NCBI GenBank assembly: GCA_024959305.1
Contig: JANXGQ010000088.1
Coordinates: 1-36,004, forward strand
Length of the DNA: 36,004 bases
Direction of reading: 5' to 3'
Source: Porticoccaceae bacterium
Lineage (GTDB): Bacteria > Pseudomonadota > Gammaproteobacteria > Pseudomonadales > Porticoccaceae
This document shows, one piece after another, positions 1-7,939 of this stretch (the stretch's first letter is position 1; each line of letters begins with the position of its first letter). A model generated the notes under the pieces. It ran no database searches. It was not told the DNA's origin and saw only the letters and a list, made by a program, of their open reading frames with translations. The position numbers were made by a program, and so were the translations under genes.

Positions 1-324
1 GATAGGACTCAGGCGATTCTGGATAAATACGGATTCGACTACAATCTGGATTGGCATCTTAGCGGCCAGCCTTTTATCACTGCCGAGGGCGAGTTGGTTG
101 AGGCGACAGTGGCGGCAATTAGAGAAGTCACTGGATTGGATGCCCAGCTATCCACCGCAGGGGGCACCTCCGATGGTCGTTTTATCGCGCCGTTGGGCAG
201 TCAGGTGATCGAGCTGGGCCCAGTGAATGCCAGTATTCATCAGGTCGATGAGAATGTAAGCCTAGCTGATTTAAATACCCTTACTGCGGTCTACCAAAAT
301 ATACTGCAAAGGTTGGTTGGTTAG
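1..324 (+). CDS. dapE: Succinyl-diaminopimelate desuccinylase, C-terminal part (cut by window edge)
   Basis: The reading frame is open from base 1 and ends with TAG at 322-324, giving the last 107 residues of an M20-family metallopeptidase-fold enzyme. DapE hydrolyses N-succinyl-LL-diaminopimelate to LL-diaminopimelate and succinate in the cytoplasm, on the lysine and peptidoglycan precursor pathway. Visible family signatures are STAGGTSDGRF and, further on, ELGPVNASIHQVDE, whose His is a conserved metal ligand of the C-terminal half of DapE. The start lies outside the window. It converges with the minus-strand rsmJ, with only 6 bp between the stop codons and no clear terminator. Identification rests on motif recall and is strong despite the truncation. 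Confidence 0.93.
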   Translation, partial: DRTQAILDKYGFDYNLDWHLSGQPFITAEGELVEATVAAIREVTGLDAQLSTAGGTSDGRFIAPLGSQVIELGPVNASIHQVDENVSLADLNTLTAVYQNILQRLVG

Positions 325-330
325 AGACTA

Positions 331-1149
331 CTACTTGGGTATTTTTTGCAGTGCAAAAATATCGTAGCGCGTAGACTTGCCCTCTAGGGAATAACTGGGC
401 TTTGTATTGGCTAAGAATTCCGAATATGCAGGCCGCTTGACCACCACTCTGTATTTGGCTTTGCTCAATGCTTTTTCCAGTAGAATGTCGGCATCTTCAT
501 CGGCACCCACAATGCTATGCAGCGCTTGCATATCCTTTTTGACTTGGGCAGATTTTTTTCTTGTGGGAAACATCGGATCCAAGTAAATAATATCGGGGTA
601 ATCAATCGCTTGAAGACCCTTTAAATGGGTTGAGCTATCCCCTTCCAATAGTTTTATTCTGTCGATGATCTCAGCTAGTGCAGGCTCGTCGCGACCGGCA
701 GTGGCGGCGCGGCTAAGGCCGTCCTGCAGAAGTCGATAGACAATTGGATTGCGCTCTAATAACTTAAGTCGACAACCCAGACTGGCCAATATAAAGCTAT
801 CTGCTCCCATGCCGGCAGTCAGATCCAGCACCAGCGGATAAAATTTCCCTGAAACCCCTACCGCCTTGGCGATCATCTGACCATTGCCGCCCCCAAAATT
901 TCTTCTGTGGCGATTGGGGCCCGCCGCAAAATCACAGCGAATCGCGCCGTGACTGTTCTTGGTATTTGAGACTAAGCTAAGTCCATCCAGTGAAAAATGC
1001 AGCGAGTAGTCGGTGCTTTTTAAGCTGTTTTGAGAGTCTGGCTTATCCGCATTATCGATGTTGATCAAAGGCAGTCCGAGTTGCAGAGAAGCTGACTCGG
1101 CCAAACATCTGAGCTGTGCATTTGAATAGGAAATATTGATGCTGGTCAT
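331..1149 (-). CDS. rsmJ: 16S rRNA (guanine1516-N2)-methyltransferase RsmJ
   Basis: This SAM-dependent methyltransferase modifies G1516 of 16S rRNA in the small ribosomal subunit. The protein shows the family-specific block RRNFGGGNGQMIAKAVG, the SAM-binding motif DLTAGMGADSFILASLG, LERNPIVYRLLQDGL, and the catalytic YLDPMFP motif followed by KKSAQVKKDM. These match E. coli RsmJ closely as I recall it. I chose the ATG at 1147-1149 (272 residues), because the sequence from there aligns best with the E. coli N-terminus. An in-frame ATG at 1165-1167 and a TTG at 1198-1200 would add 6 or 17 residues, and no start has a convincing Shine-Dalgarno sequence. The upstream neighbour is the AT-rich gap 1150-1650, so it probably has its own promoter there. 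Confidence 0.92.
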   Translation of the reverse strand: MTSINISYSNAQLRCLAESASLQLGLPLINIDNADKPDSQNSLKSTDYSLHFSLDGLSLVSNTKNSHGAIRCDFAAGPNRHRRNFGGGNGQMIAKAVGVSGKFYPLVLDLTAGMGADSFILASLGCRLKLLERNPIVYRLLQDGLSRAATAGRDEPALAEIIDRIKLLEGDSSTHLKGLQAIDYPDIIYLDPMFPTRKKSAQVKKDMQALHSIVGADEDADILLEKALSKAKYRVVVKRPAYSEFLANTKPSYSLEGKSTRYDIFALQKIPK

Positions 1150-1335
1150 AGGGTTATTTAAACACATATATTGTGAGCTATGGGCCGAGGAGCTAATCAA
1201 TGTCTAGAATTCTTATCCTGTCACCGCTACCAACTCAGCCTGAATGAACGATCCATCTATGAGTCCACCGGAAACCTGTCTAAACTAGAATTGCGTCAAT
1301 AGTAAGACAGGACACATTGGAAAAATGGGATATTT

Positions 1336-1548
1336 TTTTCCACAAAATCTGTGGATAACTTTGTGGGAAACTGTCTGAGCAACTCTATTTAAGCCTTAAA
1401 AACCTTAGCTTTCATACAGATTGGTTGTTTTATGAACAGTAATAAGTTACGTTATAAATCAATGAGTTACATTTTCATTGATAAAATATCAACAACTTAC
1501 AGATGATACTTAAGTATTTTTTTAAAAATAAAGCCTATCTGTGGAAAA
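1336..1548. promoter_or_regulatory. AT-rich intergenic region with a cluster of DnaA-box-like 9-mers
   Basis: The 500-bp gene-free stretch 1150-1650 is very AT-rich on its right side. It contains a perfect DnaA box (TTATCCACA, read on the minus strand) at 1350-1358. Flanking this are TTTTCCACA at 1336-1344 (plus strand), TTTCCCACA at 1362-1370 (minus strand) and TTTTCCACA at 1540-1548 (minus strand). TTATGAACA at 1430-1438 is one mismatch from the consensus TTATNCACA. The first three sites start 14 and 12 bp apart, so they could be bound cooperatively. Boxes 1 and 2 also form a small hairpin, TCCACA/TGTGGA. No coding frame is convincing here. The region must also contain the rsmJ promoter. 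A DnaA-binding role is inferred. Confidence 0.45.
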
Positions 1549-1650
1549 ATATCAAAGGATCTTGAGGAAACCTATAAACAGGTGCCATTTTTTTAGTTAT
1601 CTTGCAATAATAAACCCCCTTAATTTTCGACCCATTTGAGCAAAATAGTT

Positions 1651-2415
1651 CTACACTAGCTCAAGCCAGTCAAACCCCTGATCTTGGCAAGCGTAGTAAA
1701 GCCTACCTGATCCTTGGTAAACAGCCTCTATTTCGGCTTTTACTAGATCCAGACTATTATTGTTTTGACTTATATGAGCCACCACTAAATGCTGAATACG
1801 CTGCTGATCAATGGATGAAATCAGAGCGGCTGTCTGGGAATTATTTAAGTGACCCCACTGACCGGCAACCCGGTCCTTCAAAAAACTGGGATAGGTTCCC
1901 GATGCCAGTAGATTAAGATCGTGATTGGCTTCGACAACTAATCCGTCACAGTCCCGATACAGGGCTTCGACATAAGGGGTAATTGATCCAATATCGGTTA
2001 ATACGCCCAGTCTGTGATCAGCGCTGGAAAATACAAACTGCACAGGCTCGCGGGCATCGTGAGGTACCGGTACGGGATTGACTCTTATATCTCCAATCAT
2101 CAAGTCGCTATGACTGTCGATTAGCTTTAAACCCTTGTAGGTCGTTGATGAGACTCCAGTCGCGCGCAGACAACCGGCGGTGGCATAGACATCAATGGAG
2201 TAACGCGTGGCTAGCGGTAATACGCCTTTCCAGTGATCACTGTGCTCATGGGTAGCCACAATGGCACTTATATCCTCTGGTGTTTTTCCAAGGCGCTGGA
2301 GTCGGCGAATGGTATCTTTGATGGAAAATCCGCAGTCGAGCATGATGCAGGTACCCCTCCATTCAATAAGAGTCGCATTGCCTTTACTGCCGCTGCCCAA
2401 GGAGGAAAATCGCAT
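1651..2415 (-). CDS. MBL-fold metallo-hydrolase (phosphodiesterase-like)
   Basis: A 254-residue cytoplasmic metallo-beta-lactamase-fold protein without a signal peptide. The metal-binding motif THEHSDH lies at residues 55-61 (H56, H58, D60, H61). Later conserved positions include VPHDAREP, a GVLTDIG segment and VEANHD, the pattern of the YycJ/WalJ- and PhnP-like branch of the superfamily. The start is ATG at 2413-2415, and the next gene upstream (bamC) ends 10 bp earlier, so the two are almost certainly co-transcribed behind dapA. In Pseudomonas, as I recall, the order is dapA-bamC-MBL hydrolase-purC. Here the first three are conserved but purC does not follow. The substrate is unknown: nuclease and cyclic-phosphodiester hydrolase activities both occur in this branch. 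Confidence 0.85.
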   Translation of the reverse strand: MRFSSLGSGSKGNATLIEWRGTCIMLDCGFSIKDTIRRLQRLGKTPEDISAIVATHEHSDHWKGVLPLATRYSIDVYATAGCLRATGVSSTTYKGLKLIDSHSDLMIGDIRVNPVPVPHDAREPVQFVFSSADHRLGVLTDIGSITPYVEALYRDCDGLVVEANHDLNLLASGTYPSFLKDRVAGQWGHLNNSQTAALISSIDQQRIQHLVVAHISQNNNSLDLVKAEIEAVYQGSGRLYYACQDQGFDWLELV

Positions 2416-2425
2416 CTCTTGAGCC

Positions 2426-3454
2426 CTAAGACATATTTCCTCGGAGTATATTTAAAAGCTTCAGGCTCTCTGCCCTATCGAGGCTCTCGCCCTCGGGGCT
2501 AACCACTCTAACCTCTACATTGGCACCCACTGCCTGCACTAGGATATGGTAATTTACTTTGAGAATCTCATCTTCAGGGCGCTCCCCAAACCAGCCATCA
2601 AAAAAGCCTTCATCATCTGCTAACTGACCGCTGTAATTAACTAAAAATACGCCCTCGTCGCGATTTTTATCAACGGTTGTAAACCCACCGCGGGAAGCCG
2701 AGTAATCAATTGATGCCCAGGATCTACCAAAGGCTAACTTAATCATAATATAGGGGTCGGCAACTTCGAGACTGACAACTTCTACCTTGGAATCTCCGCC
2801 TATCTCCTGCGCCAGTAACGACACCGAGGCATAGTCTGATTCAGCCGCAAGTTCATTGGCTACCAGCGATAACATATCCCTCTCTAGGGTTTCACTAAGA
2901 GACTTTTGTGGCCAGGAGGCGTCGGCATCAGCACCCCTCACCTGCTGCTGATGCAGGGCAAAAATTTCTGTACTGTCTGGCTGAACTCCCGGCGTGATTG
3001 ATAGGCGGAATCTATGCTCATTGTCCTCGTCAGAGGTGTAACTGAGCCAAATAGTTTCAATGATCCCCTCAGAACCCACAGCTCGAGCTGTGGGTATGCC
3101 GTTTCTATTGAGAGCATTTCGGATACGTGGCCACAGCTCACTGGGCGCACTGTTGACCAATATCCAGCGCTGATCGTCAATGCTTTGAATTTTTACCAGC
3201 TGCTCAAAGGTATTGACGGAAACTGGCTGGGGTCTGGGAATTTCAGCTGAGTCTTCAGTAACAGCCTCTGTAGCTATTTGGGGAATAGGATATATCTGCC
3301 CAAGATTTGCGCTATTCATTTCCGCTGGCACCACCGTGGGCTGAGTCTCTTGGGCCCGAAGGTAATCGCTGCTGCGATCTCGAATTCCAAACCACCCACA
3401 ACCAGTGGTGCTAACAATTAGACAAATAGATAAGCCAAAAACAATTCTTTTCAT
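2426..3454 (-). CDS. bamC: Outer membrane protein assembly factor BamC (NlpB) lipoprotein
   Basis: BamC is a lipoprotein subunit of the BAM complex, which inserts beta-barrel proteins into the outer membrane. The first residues, MKRIVFGLSICLIVSTTGC, form a lipoprotein signal peptide with lipobox STTGC, making Cys19 the lipidated residue. The remainder fits the two-domain BamC helix-grip architecture, with WPRIRNALNRNGI and WASIDYSASRGGFTTVDKN recognisable from the family. I take the ATG at 3452-3454 (342 residues). An in-frame TTG at 3464-3466 has a better-spaced AGGTG upstream and would add four residues without changing the lipobox. The gene follows dapA by 68 bp and precedes the MBL hydrolase by 10 bp. 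A perfect 22-bp palindrome lies inside the coding sequence. Confidence 0.9.
   Translation of the reverse strand: MKRIVFGLSICLIVSTTGCGWFGIRDRSSDYLRAQETQPTVVPAEMNSANLGQIYPIPQIATEAVTEDSAEIPRPQPVSVNTFEQLVKIQSIDDQRWILVNSAPSELWPRIRNALNRNGIPTARAVGSEGIIETIWLSYTSDEDNEHRFRLSITPGVQPDSTEIFALHQQQVRGADADASWPQKSLSETLERDMLSLVANELAAESDYASVSLLAQEIGGDSKVEVVSLEVADPYIMIKLAFGRSWASIDYSASRGGFTTVDKNRDEGVFLVNYSGQLADDEGFFDGWFGERPEDEILKVNYHILVQAVGANVEVRVVSPEGESLDRAESLKLLNILRGNMS
3074..3095. repeat. Perfect 22-bp palindrome within bamC
   Basis: The sequence from 3074 to 3095 reads the same on both strands. The half-site is ACCCACAGCTC and the centre is an XhoI-type CTCGAG. There is no spacer between the arms. It encodes part of the stretch IPTARAVGS of BamC, so it is not an intergenic terminator. 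What it does, if anything, cannot be told from the sequence. Confidence 0.7.
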
Positions 3455-3522
3455 GCTGTTGCTCAACCTTTTTACACCTTTGTGACGTTATTGCATTTAA
3501 GAGTTATGACGGCTCTTATTGG

Positions 3523-4401
3523 TTACATAAATACTGCTGTTTCCAATGCCTTGCGAACTTTGACCTGATTTTCCTCTGATAGTTTCGTCATTGGCAATCT
3601 AAGAGAGTCATTCATTAAACCCAGCTGGCTGACGGCCCATTTGACCGGGATAGGATTGGATTCCAAAAACATCGCATTGTGTAGTGGTAACAGTTGCTGA
3701 TCTATGCTCAGGGCTTTATCAGCATCGCCGGCTAGCGCGGCGGCGCACAGTTCTGACATCAGTTTGGGAGCCACATTGGCAGTTACCGAGATATCTCCCA
3801 TAGCGCCTAGCAACATAAGTTCTCGGGCACTGTGATCATCCCCAGAATAGACTGCAAAGTCGTCATCGGTTGCAGTGATAATTTTTACCCCGCGCTGAAT
3901 ATCCCCAGTGGCCTCTTTGATACCCACGATATTGGCTATGCTACTTAAGCGAATAACAGTCTCTGCCTGCATATCGCAAGCTGTACGCCCGGGAACATTG
4001 TATAAAATCTGATCTATATCAACGGCTTCAGCAATTGCTTTATAGTGAAGATACAGGCCCTCTTGACTGGGCTTGTTGTAATAGGGCGTCACCAGCAGGC
4101 AGGCATCTGCTCCGGCTTGCTTGGCTGTTTCTGTGAGCTCTATGGCTTCGCGGGTACAGTTGGCCCCAGTACCGGCAATCACTGGTATACGGCCATTGGA
4201 GATCTGCACAGCGGCACCGATCACGCGGTTGTGCTCCACCAGGGTGAGGGTCGCGGATTCGCCAGTAGTCCCCACTGCAACCAACCCATCAGTGCCCTGC
4301 TCTATATGCCACTCAATAAGCCTTTTAAGGGCTTCCCAGTCCACCTCTAGGCTATCTGCATGCATAGGGGTAACTAGGGCGACAATACTTCCAGTAATCA
4401 T
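3523..4401 (-). CDS. dapA: 4-hydroxy-tetrahydrodipicolinate synthase
   Basis: DapA condenses pyruvate with aspartate semialdehyde in the first committed step of the diaminopimelate/lysine pathway. The protein has 292 residues, the family's usual length, and a TIM-barrel layout. It shows the pyruvate-binding GTTGES motif at 44-49, the catalytic tyrosine in LYNVPGRT (near residue 133), and the Schiff-base lysine in VGIKEATGD (near residue 161). The start is ATG at 4399-4401 with an AAGGAG ribosome site 7 nt upstream, the best in this part of the window. It heads the dapA-bamC-MBL hydrolase operon. A perfect TATAAT hexamer lies 66 bp upstream of the start on the same strand. Confidence 0.97.
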   Translation of the reverse strand: MITGSIVALVTPMHADSLEVDWEALKRLIEWHIEQGTDGLVAVGTTGESATLTLVEHNRVIGAAVQISNGRIPVIAGTGANCTREAIELTETAKQAGADACLLVTPYYNKPSQEGLYLHYKAIAEAVDIDQILYNVPGRTACDMQAETVIRLSSIANIVGIKEATGDIQRGVKIITATDDDFAVYSGDDHSARELMLLGAMGDISVTANVAPKLMSELCAAALAGDADKALSIDQQLLPLHNAMFLESNPIPVKWAVSQLGLMNDSLRLPMTKLSEENQVKVRKALETAVFM

Positions 4402-4466
4402 CTTTGCTCCTTGGAGTTTAAATGCCTCTTTACCAGGCCTATGAATATTAGCTGGTCCGAAATAGC

Positions 4467-4472
4467 ATTATA
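4467..4472 (-). promoter_or_regulatory. Candidate -10 box for the dapA operon
   Basis: On the minus strand 4467-4472 reads TATAAT, a perfect sigma-70 -10 hexamer, in the 103-bp gap between the lpxL-like stop and the dapA start. The best upstream -35 match is only TTCATA at about 19 bp spacing, so the promoter is plausible but not strong. Confidence 0.35.
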
Positions 4473-4504
4473 AAAGTCAATCATAGCATTTTATGAAATA
4501 GTCA

Positions 4505-5446
4505 CTATGTCTTGGTCGAGAAATTATAAATATCCTGTTCCCCCTCGGGGCGATTTTTAAATCTTCGATGGGCCCATAGATATTGGTCGGGCTGTAAACG
4601 AATAAACTTTTCGACAATTTTGTTAATGCGTGTCGCGTCAGCCAAATCGTCTCCAGAGGGAAAATCCTCCAGCGCAGGATGGACGGCAATTTTATACCCC
4701 TGACTTCCCGGCAACCTGATATGGGTAAAAGGCACCACAGCGGCTCCCGTTTTCTCAGCAAAGCGAGCCGTTGCATAGACTGTAGCCGCTTGAATGCCAA
4801 AGAATGGTGCAAATAAACCTTGGCCGAGCCCATAATCTTGATCAGGCGCGTACCAAACAGAACGACCCATTTTTAGCGCTTTCATTGTTCTGCGTACATC
4901 TCTGCGTTCATACAGTCGACCATTGCCAATTCCTTTGTGTAAGCGGCCTCGTGCTTGCACAAAATCATAGACTGGATTGCCGTGGGCGCGGTACATACCA
5001 TCTCTTTCATGAACGCTGGAGATGGCTGAAGCACCAATCTCCAGCGTGGTGTAATGTATACTCAGAAGTATAATTCCCTGCCCATCGGACACTTCTAAAT
5101 TTTCCAGCCCCTCGAATTGCAATAATTTGGCAAAACGCTTTTTAGGCCACCACCATGCCATACCAATCTCCATCAGGGCGATTCCCATACTGATAAAGTT
5201 GGCTCGCAGTAGTGATTCTTGCGCACTATTATCGAGCTCGGGAAAGCAGACTTGGATATTTCTCTGGGCTATATATTTGCGGCGGATGGGCAGTTTGTGG
5301 AGCATAAGCCCAATCATTTTGCCTAAGATTAAAAGAGCCCTGTACGGCAATAGAATCACTATCCTCCACAGGGCGATCCAGATCCAGGTTTTCCAATAGC
5401 GCGGATGAATGAGTCGCAGGTTAAAATTGGCGGTACGGGATTTCAT
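4505..5446 (-). CDS. lpxL: Lipid A biosynthesis acyltransferase (LpxL/HtrB family)
   Basis: A 313-residue inner-membrane acyltransferase expected to transfer a secondary fatty acyl chain from acyl-ACP to a Kdo2-lipid A precursor. It has an N-terminal hydrophobic anchor (about residues 20-50, WIWIALWRIVILLPYRALL). The HX4E-type catalytic motif is in SIHYTTLE, followed by the typical YRAHGNPVYDFVQARGR and RRDVRRTMKALKMGRSVWY segments and AQRNIQVCFPEL near residue 60. The start is ATG at 5444-5446. There is no clear ribosome site, but the fabV stop is only 24 bp upstream, so translational coupling is likely. Whether it adds the lauroyl, myristoyl or another chain cannot be decided from sequence, so the symbol stands for the family. 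Confidence 0.88.
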   Translation of the reverse strand: MKSRTANFNLRLIHPRYWKTWIWIALWRIVILLPYRALLILGKMIGLMLHKLPIRRKYIAQRNIQVCFPELDNSAQESLLRANFISMGIALMEIGMAWWWPKKRFAKLLQFEGLENLEVSDGQGIILLSIHYTTLEIGASAISSVHERDGMYRAHGNPVYDFVQARGRLHKGIGNGRLYERRDVRRTMKALKMGRSVWYAPDQDYGLGQGLFAPFFGIQAATVYATARFAEKTGAAVVPFTHIRLPGSQGYKIAVHPALEDFPSGDDLADATRINKIVEKFIRLQPDQYLWAHRRFKNRPEGEQDIYNFSTKT

Positions 5447-5470
5447 GTTAAATTGTGGCAGTCAATTTCA

Positions 5471-6658
5471 TCAAATCAGCTGAGCTATTTCTACTTCTGG
5501 ATTGACATCGGCATCGTAGTCAACACCTTCAATCTCAAAACCAAATAAATGTAGAAACTCTTTTTTATAGCAGTCTAGGTCGGCCAATTCCGATAGGTTA
5601 TTATCATTGATAGCAGCCCAACTTTTAGTGACCTTATCCTGTATCTCAGGATCCAATTCCAATTCATCAACGCGCAACCGACCTACTTCATCAACTCGCG
5701 GGGAGTCGTTGTATAAGCATTCGGTCAGAAGTCTATACAGCTGCTCTATACAGCCCTCGTGGGTGCCGTTCTGCTTCATCTCTTTAAATAGCATGGCCAA
5801 ATACAGCGGCATAATCGGTATTGCTGAGCTGGCTTGGGTGACTACCGCTTTTAACACTGAAACGCGGGCATCGCCCCCGCTCGATTGCAGCTGTTGGCGG
5901 ATATCTAAAACTTTTTTATCCAGATCTTTTTTGGCCTGCCCTATGGTGCCGTCCCAATACAGATCCCAGGTTATCTTTTCTCCGATATAGGTAAAGGCAG
6001 TGGTTTTAGCGCCCTCTGCCAGCACACCGGCATCCCCGAGAGCATCCATCCACATCTGCCAGTCCTCACCACCCATTACCGCGGTAGTGTCATCAATCTC
6101 CTGCTGATTGGCGGCCTCTAGGCTAAACTCTTGAATCTGTTCCTTATCCGTGTTGATTCCCAACATGGTGACATCTTTACCCACGGGCTTGAGCGTAGAA
6201 TTAAAAATTTCTCCAGTTTCAGGGTGCTGTCTGCGCGGCGCTGCGAGACTGTAGATCACCAAATCAACCTGCCCCAAATCCTGTTTGATGGTATCAATGG
6301 TCTGTTGCTTTATCTCATTGGAAAATGCGTCGCCATTGATACTTTTGGCATACAGGCCCTCTTGCTCAGCCATTTTGTGAAGGGCCGCGCTGTTGTACCA
6401 ACCGGCGGTGCCCGGCTTGCGACCAGTGCCCGGTTTTTCGAAGAATATACCCAGAGTTGAGGCGCCGCCGCCAAAGGCAACTGAAATTCTTGCCGCCAAA
6501 CCATAGCCGGTGGATGAACCAATAACCAATACCCGCTTGGGCATATCAATCGCCGGCTGGGCCTTTATGTAGTTAATTTGATTAACTACATTGGCTTCAC
6601 AGCCAACAGGATGGGTGGTTATACACATAAAGCCGCGGACGCGAGGCTTGATAATCAT
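5471..6658 (-). CDS. fabV: Enoyl-[acyl-carrier-protein] reductase FabV (NADH)
   Basis: FabV is the large, triclosan-tolerant enoyl-ACP (trans-2-enoyl-CoA) reductase that completes each fatty acid elongation cycle using NADH. The 395-residue protein has the family N-terminus [16 protein letters not shown] and the NAD-binding loop [16 protein letters not shown] at about 43-58. The FabV-specific YX8K motif comprises Tyr234 and Lys243-Lys244, in [11 protein letters not shown]. The ATG at 6656-6658 is preceded by GGAGAG and 6 nt of spacing. A longer in-frame reading to 6703 has no family counterpart and was not used. The lpxL-like gene lies 24 bp downstream, which links fatty acid synthesis to lipid A acylation. 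The 256-bp gap 6659-6914 between this start and the pseudogene is AT-rich and holds no other gene I can see. Confidence 0.96.
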   Translation of the reverse strand: MIIKPRVRGFMCITTHPVGCEANVVNQINYIKAQPAIDMPKRVLVIGSSTGYGLAARISVAFGGGASTLGIFFEKPGTGRKPGTAGWYNSAALHKMAEQEGLYAKSINGDAFSNEIKQQTIDTIKQDLGQVDLVIYSLAAPRRQHPETGEIFNSTLKPVGKDVTMLGINTDKEQIQEFSLEAANQQEIDDTTAVMGGEDWQMWMDALGDAGVLAEGAKTTAFTYIGEKITWDLYWDGTIGQAKKDLDKKVLDIRQQLQSSGGDARVSVLKAVVTQASSAIPIMPLYLAMLFKEMKQNGTHEGCIEQLYRLLTECLYNDSPRVDEVGRLRVDELELDPEIQDKVTKSWAAINDNNLSELADLDCYKKEFLHLFGFEIEGVDYDADVNPEVEIAQLI

Positions 6659-6914
6659 CAATTGCTCTCCAAATATTAATATGAAACTTTTGCACAAAAA
6701 CAAAATCTCTATCCGCGCATAGATTTCAATATAACCGATCAGATAATTTGCTATTTCTCGTAGGCGAGCATCATACCTTAAACAAGAAGAATTAGTGTAA
6801 ATGGTGCAAAAATTTTGACTGTAGTAGAAAGGAATAAAATTATACTATTATGGATAATCCCATCCTATACAAAAGGATCTCTGGAAAAACACTCGACATA
6901 GAAATCGCTTATAA

Positions 6915-7914
6915 CTAAGGGGAAGCAAATGATGCCGCAATTTCTGTGTAGAACGTCAGGGGGTTAAAGATTGTCCCTGTTTTTCCGCCAGCTGCGCTCG
7001 GCAGCGTCAATGGAAAGCTGGAAGCAACTAGATTAACATTAGCAATGCTTATACCCCCACTAGACGAAGCCGATTCACTAAAACGAATCTTCATCTTTCT
7101 CTCACCCCCAGTGCCCATCAACAAAGGGTAATAGAGAGAATTGCGCACCACAACCATGTTATTCTCGAAATCGATCATTATAAATTGGCCATCAAAACCA
7201 ACCATGGCATAAATAGTCTCACCCGAGAGAGTGAAAGCCATAACTGGCCTTGCCATCGAATCCGTTGTACTCGACCTCTCGAGAAGTGATACTTTTAATT
7301 TTTTCTATGTGCGAAACAGGGATAATCTGTTCACCATCCCAAAGGCCTTTATTTAAAACCAATAGGCCAAGTTTGGCAAAACCTCTTGGCGTAGTATCCA
7401 CACAGCAATAGGTCAGACGATTACCACCCGGCTGTTCTGCATTAGCATTGCTGTCACGCCACCAATCGGCACCACCTATGCCAATTTTTGAAAATATGTT
7501 AACGGCGGAGTAGTCAAGAATATCCTTGCCACTGGCACGGCATAAGACTTGGCCAAGGGTCATACTGTCGCAGTTGGAATAGATAAAAGGGCGCGAATCC
7601 GACTGGTATATTTTTCCATCCCAAGGTTGTTTGTAACCGTTTTGCATAGGTGCGCGCCCTATACATCCAGTCATCTGCTCATCAGAAAGAAAAATATTAC
7701 CACCACTACCTAAATCAGTGGCATTTTGGCAGGTCTCGAATTTCTGGGAGCTGAGGTTGTAGCATAATATCGGCAATCCAGACGCCATATCCAACAAATC
7801 CTTAATAGAAACTTTAGCTCGCTCATCACCCGTGCCAGCCCATCCATGGATTATCTTTGCCGATATAATCCAGTTTAGTTTAAACGACAATAGGTTTTCC
7901 GTCGCTTAAGCCAA
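6915..7914 (-). pseudogene. Decayed serine hydrolase (beta-lactamase fold, class C / 6-aminohexanoate-dimer hydrolase-like)
   Basis: Remnant of a beta-lactamase-fold serine hydrolase. The frame ending at 7219 carries KVSIKDLLDMASGLPI, the YSN catalytic-tyrosine motif in FIYSNCDSMTLGQVL, and PRGFAKLGLLVLNKG, all typical of this family. It then runs into a stop. The continuation, GETIYAMVGFDGQFIMIDF and NNMVVVRNS, is in another frame that ends at 6915. The break therefore lies near 7225-7235, in a CTCTCTCGGG tract. Near 7885-7914 a third frame encodes GLSDGKPIV, which fits the segment expected just before the first part and implies a second frameshift. The whole N-terminus with the SxxK nucleophile is missing, and a mobile-element remnant begins about 25 bp upstream. 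It cannot encode an active enzyme. Confidence 0.85.
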
Positions 7915-7939
7915 TCTATACGAATATGAATTTACAGGG

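Noticed and set aside
1432..1506. Small plus-strand frame of 24 codons starting ATG at 1432
   Set aside because: Very short, AT-rich and Asn/Tyr/Lys-rich without a ribosome site; it looks like a chance frame in AT-rich DNA.
1150..1650. Chromosomal replication origin
   Set aside because: DnaA-box-like sites and AT-rich DNA are present, but the marker genes dnaA, dnaN, mnmG and rpmH are absent and gene orientation to the right does not fit leading-strand bias. I keep only the DnaA-site cluster as a finding.
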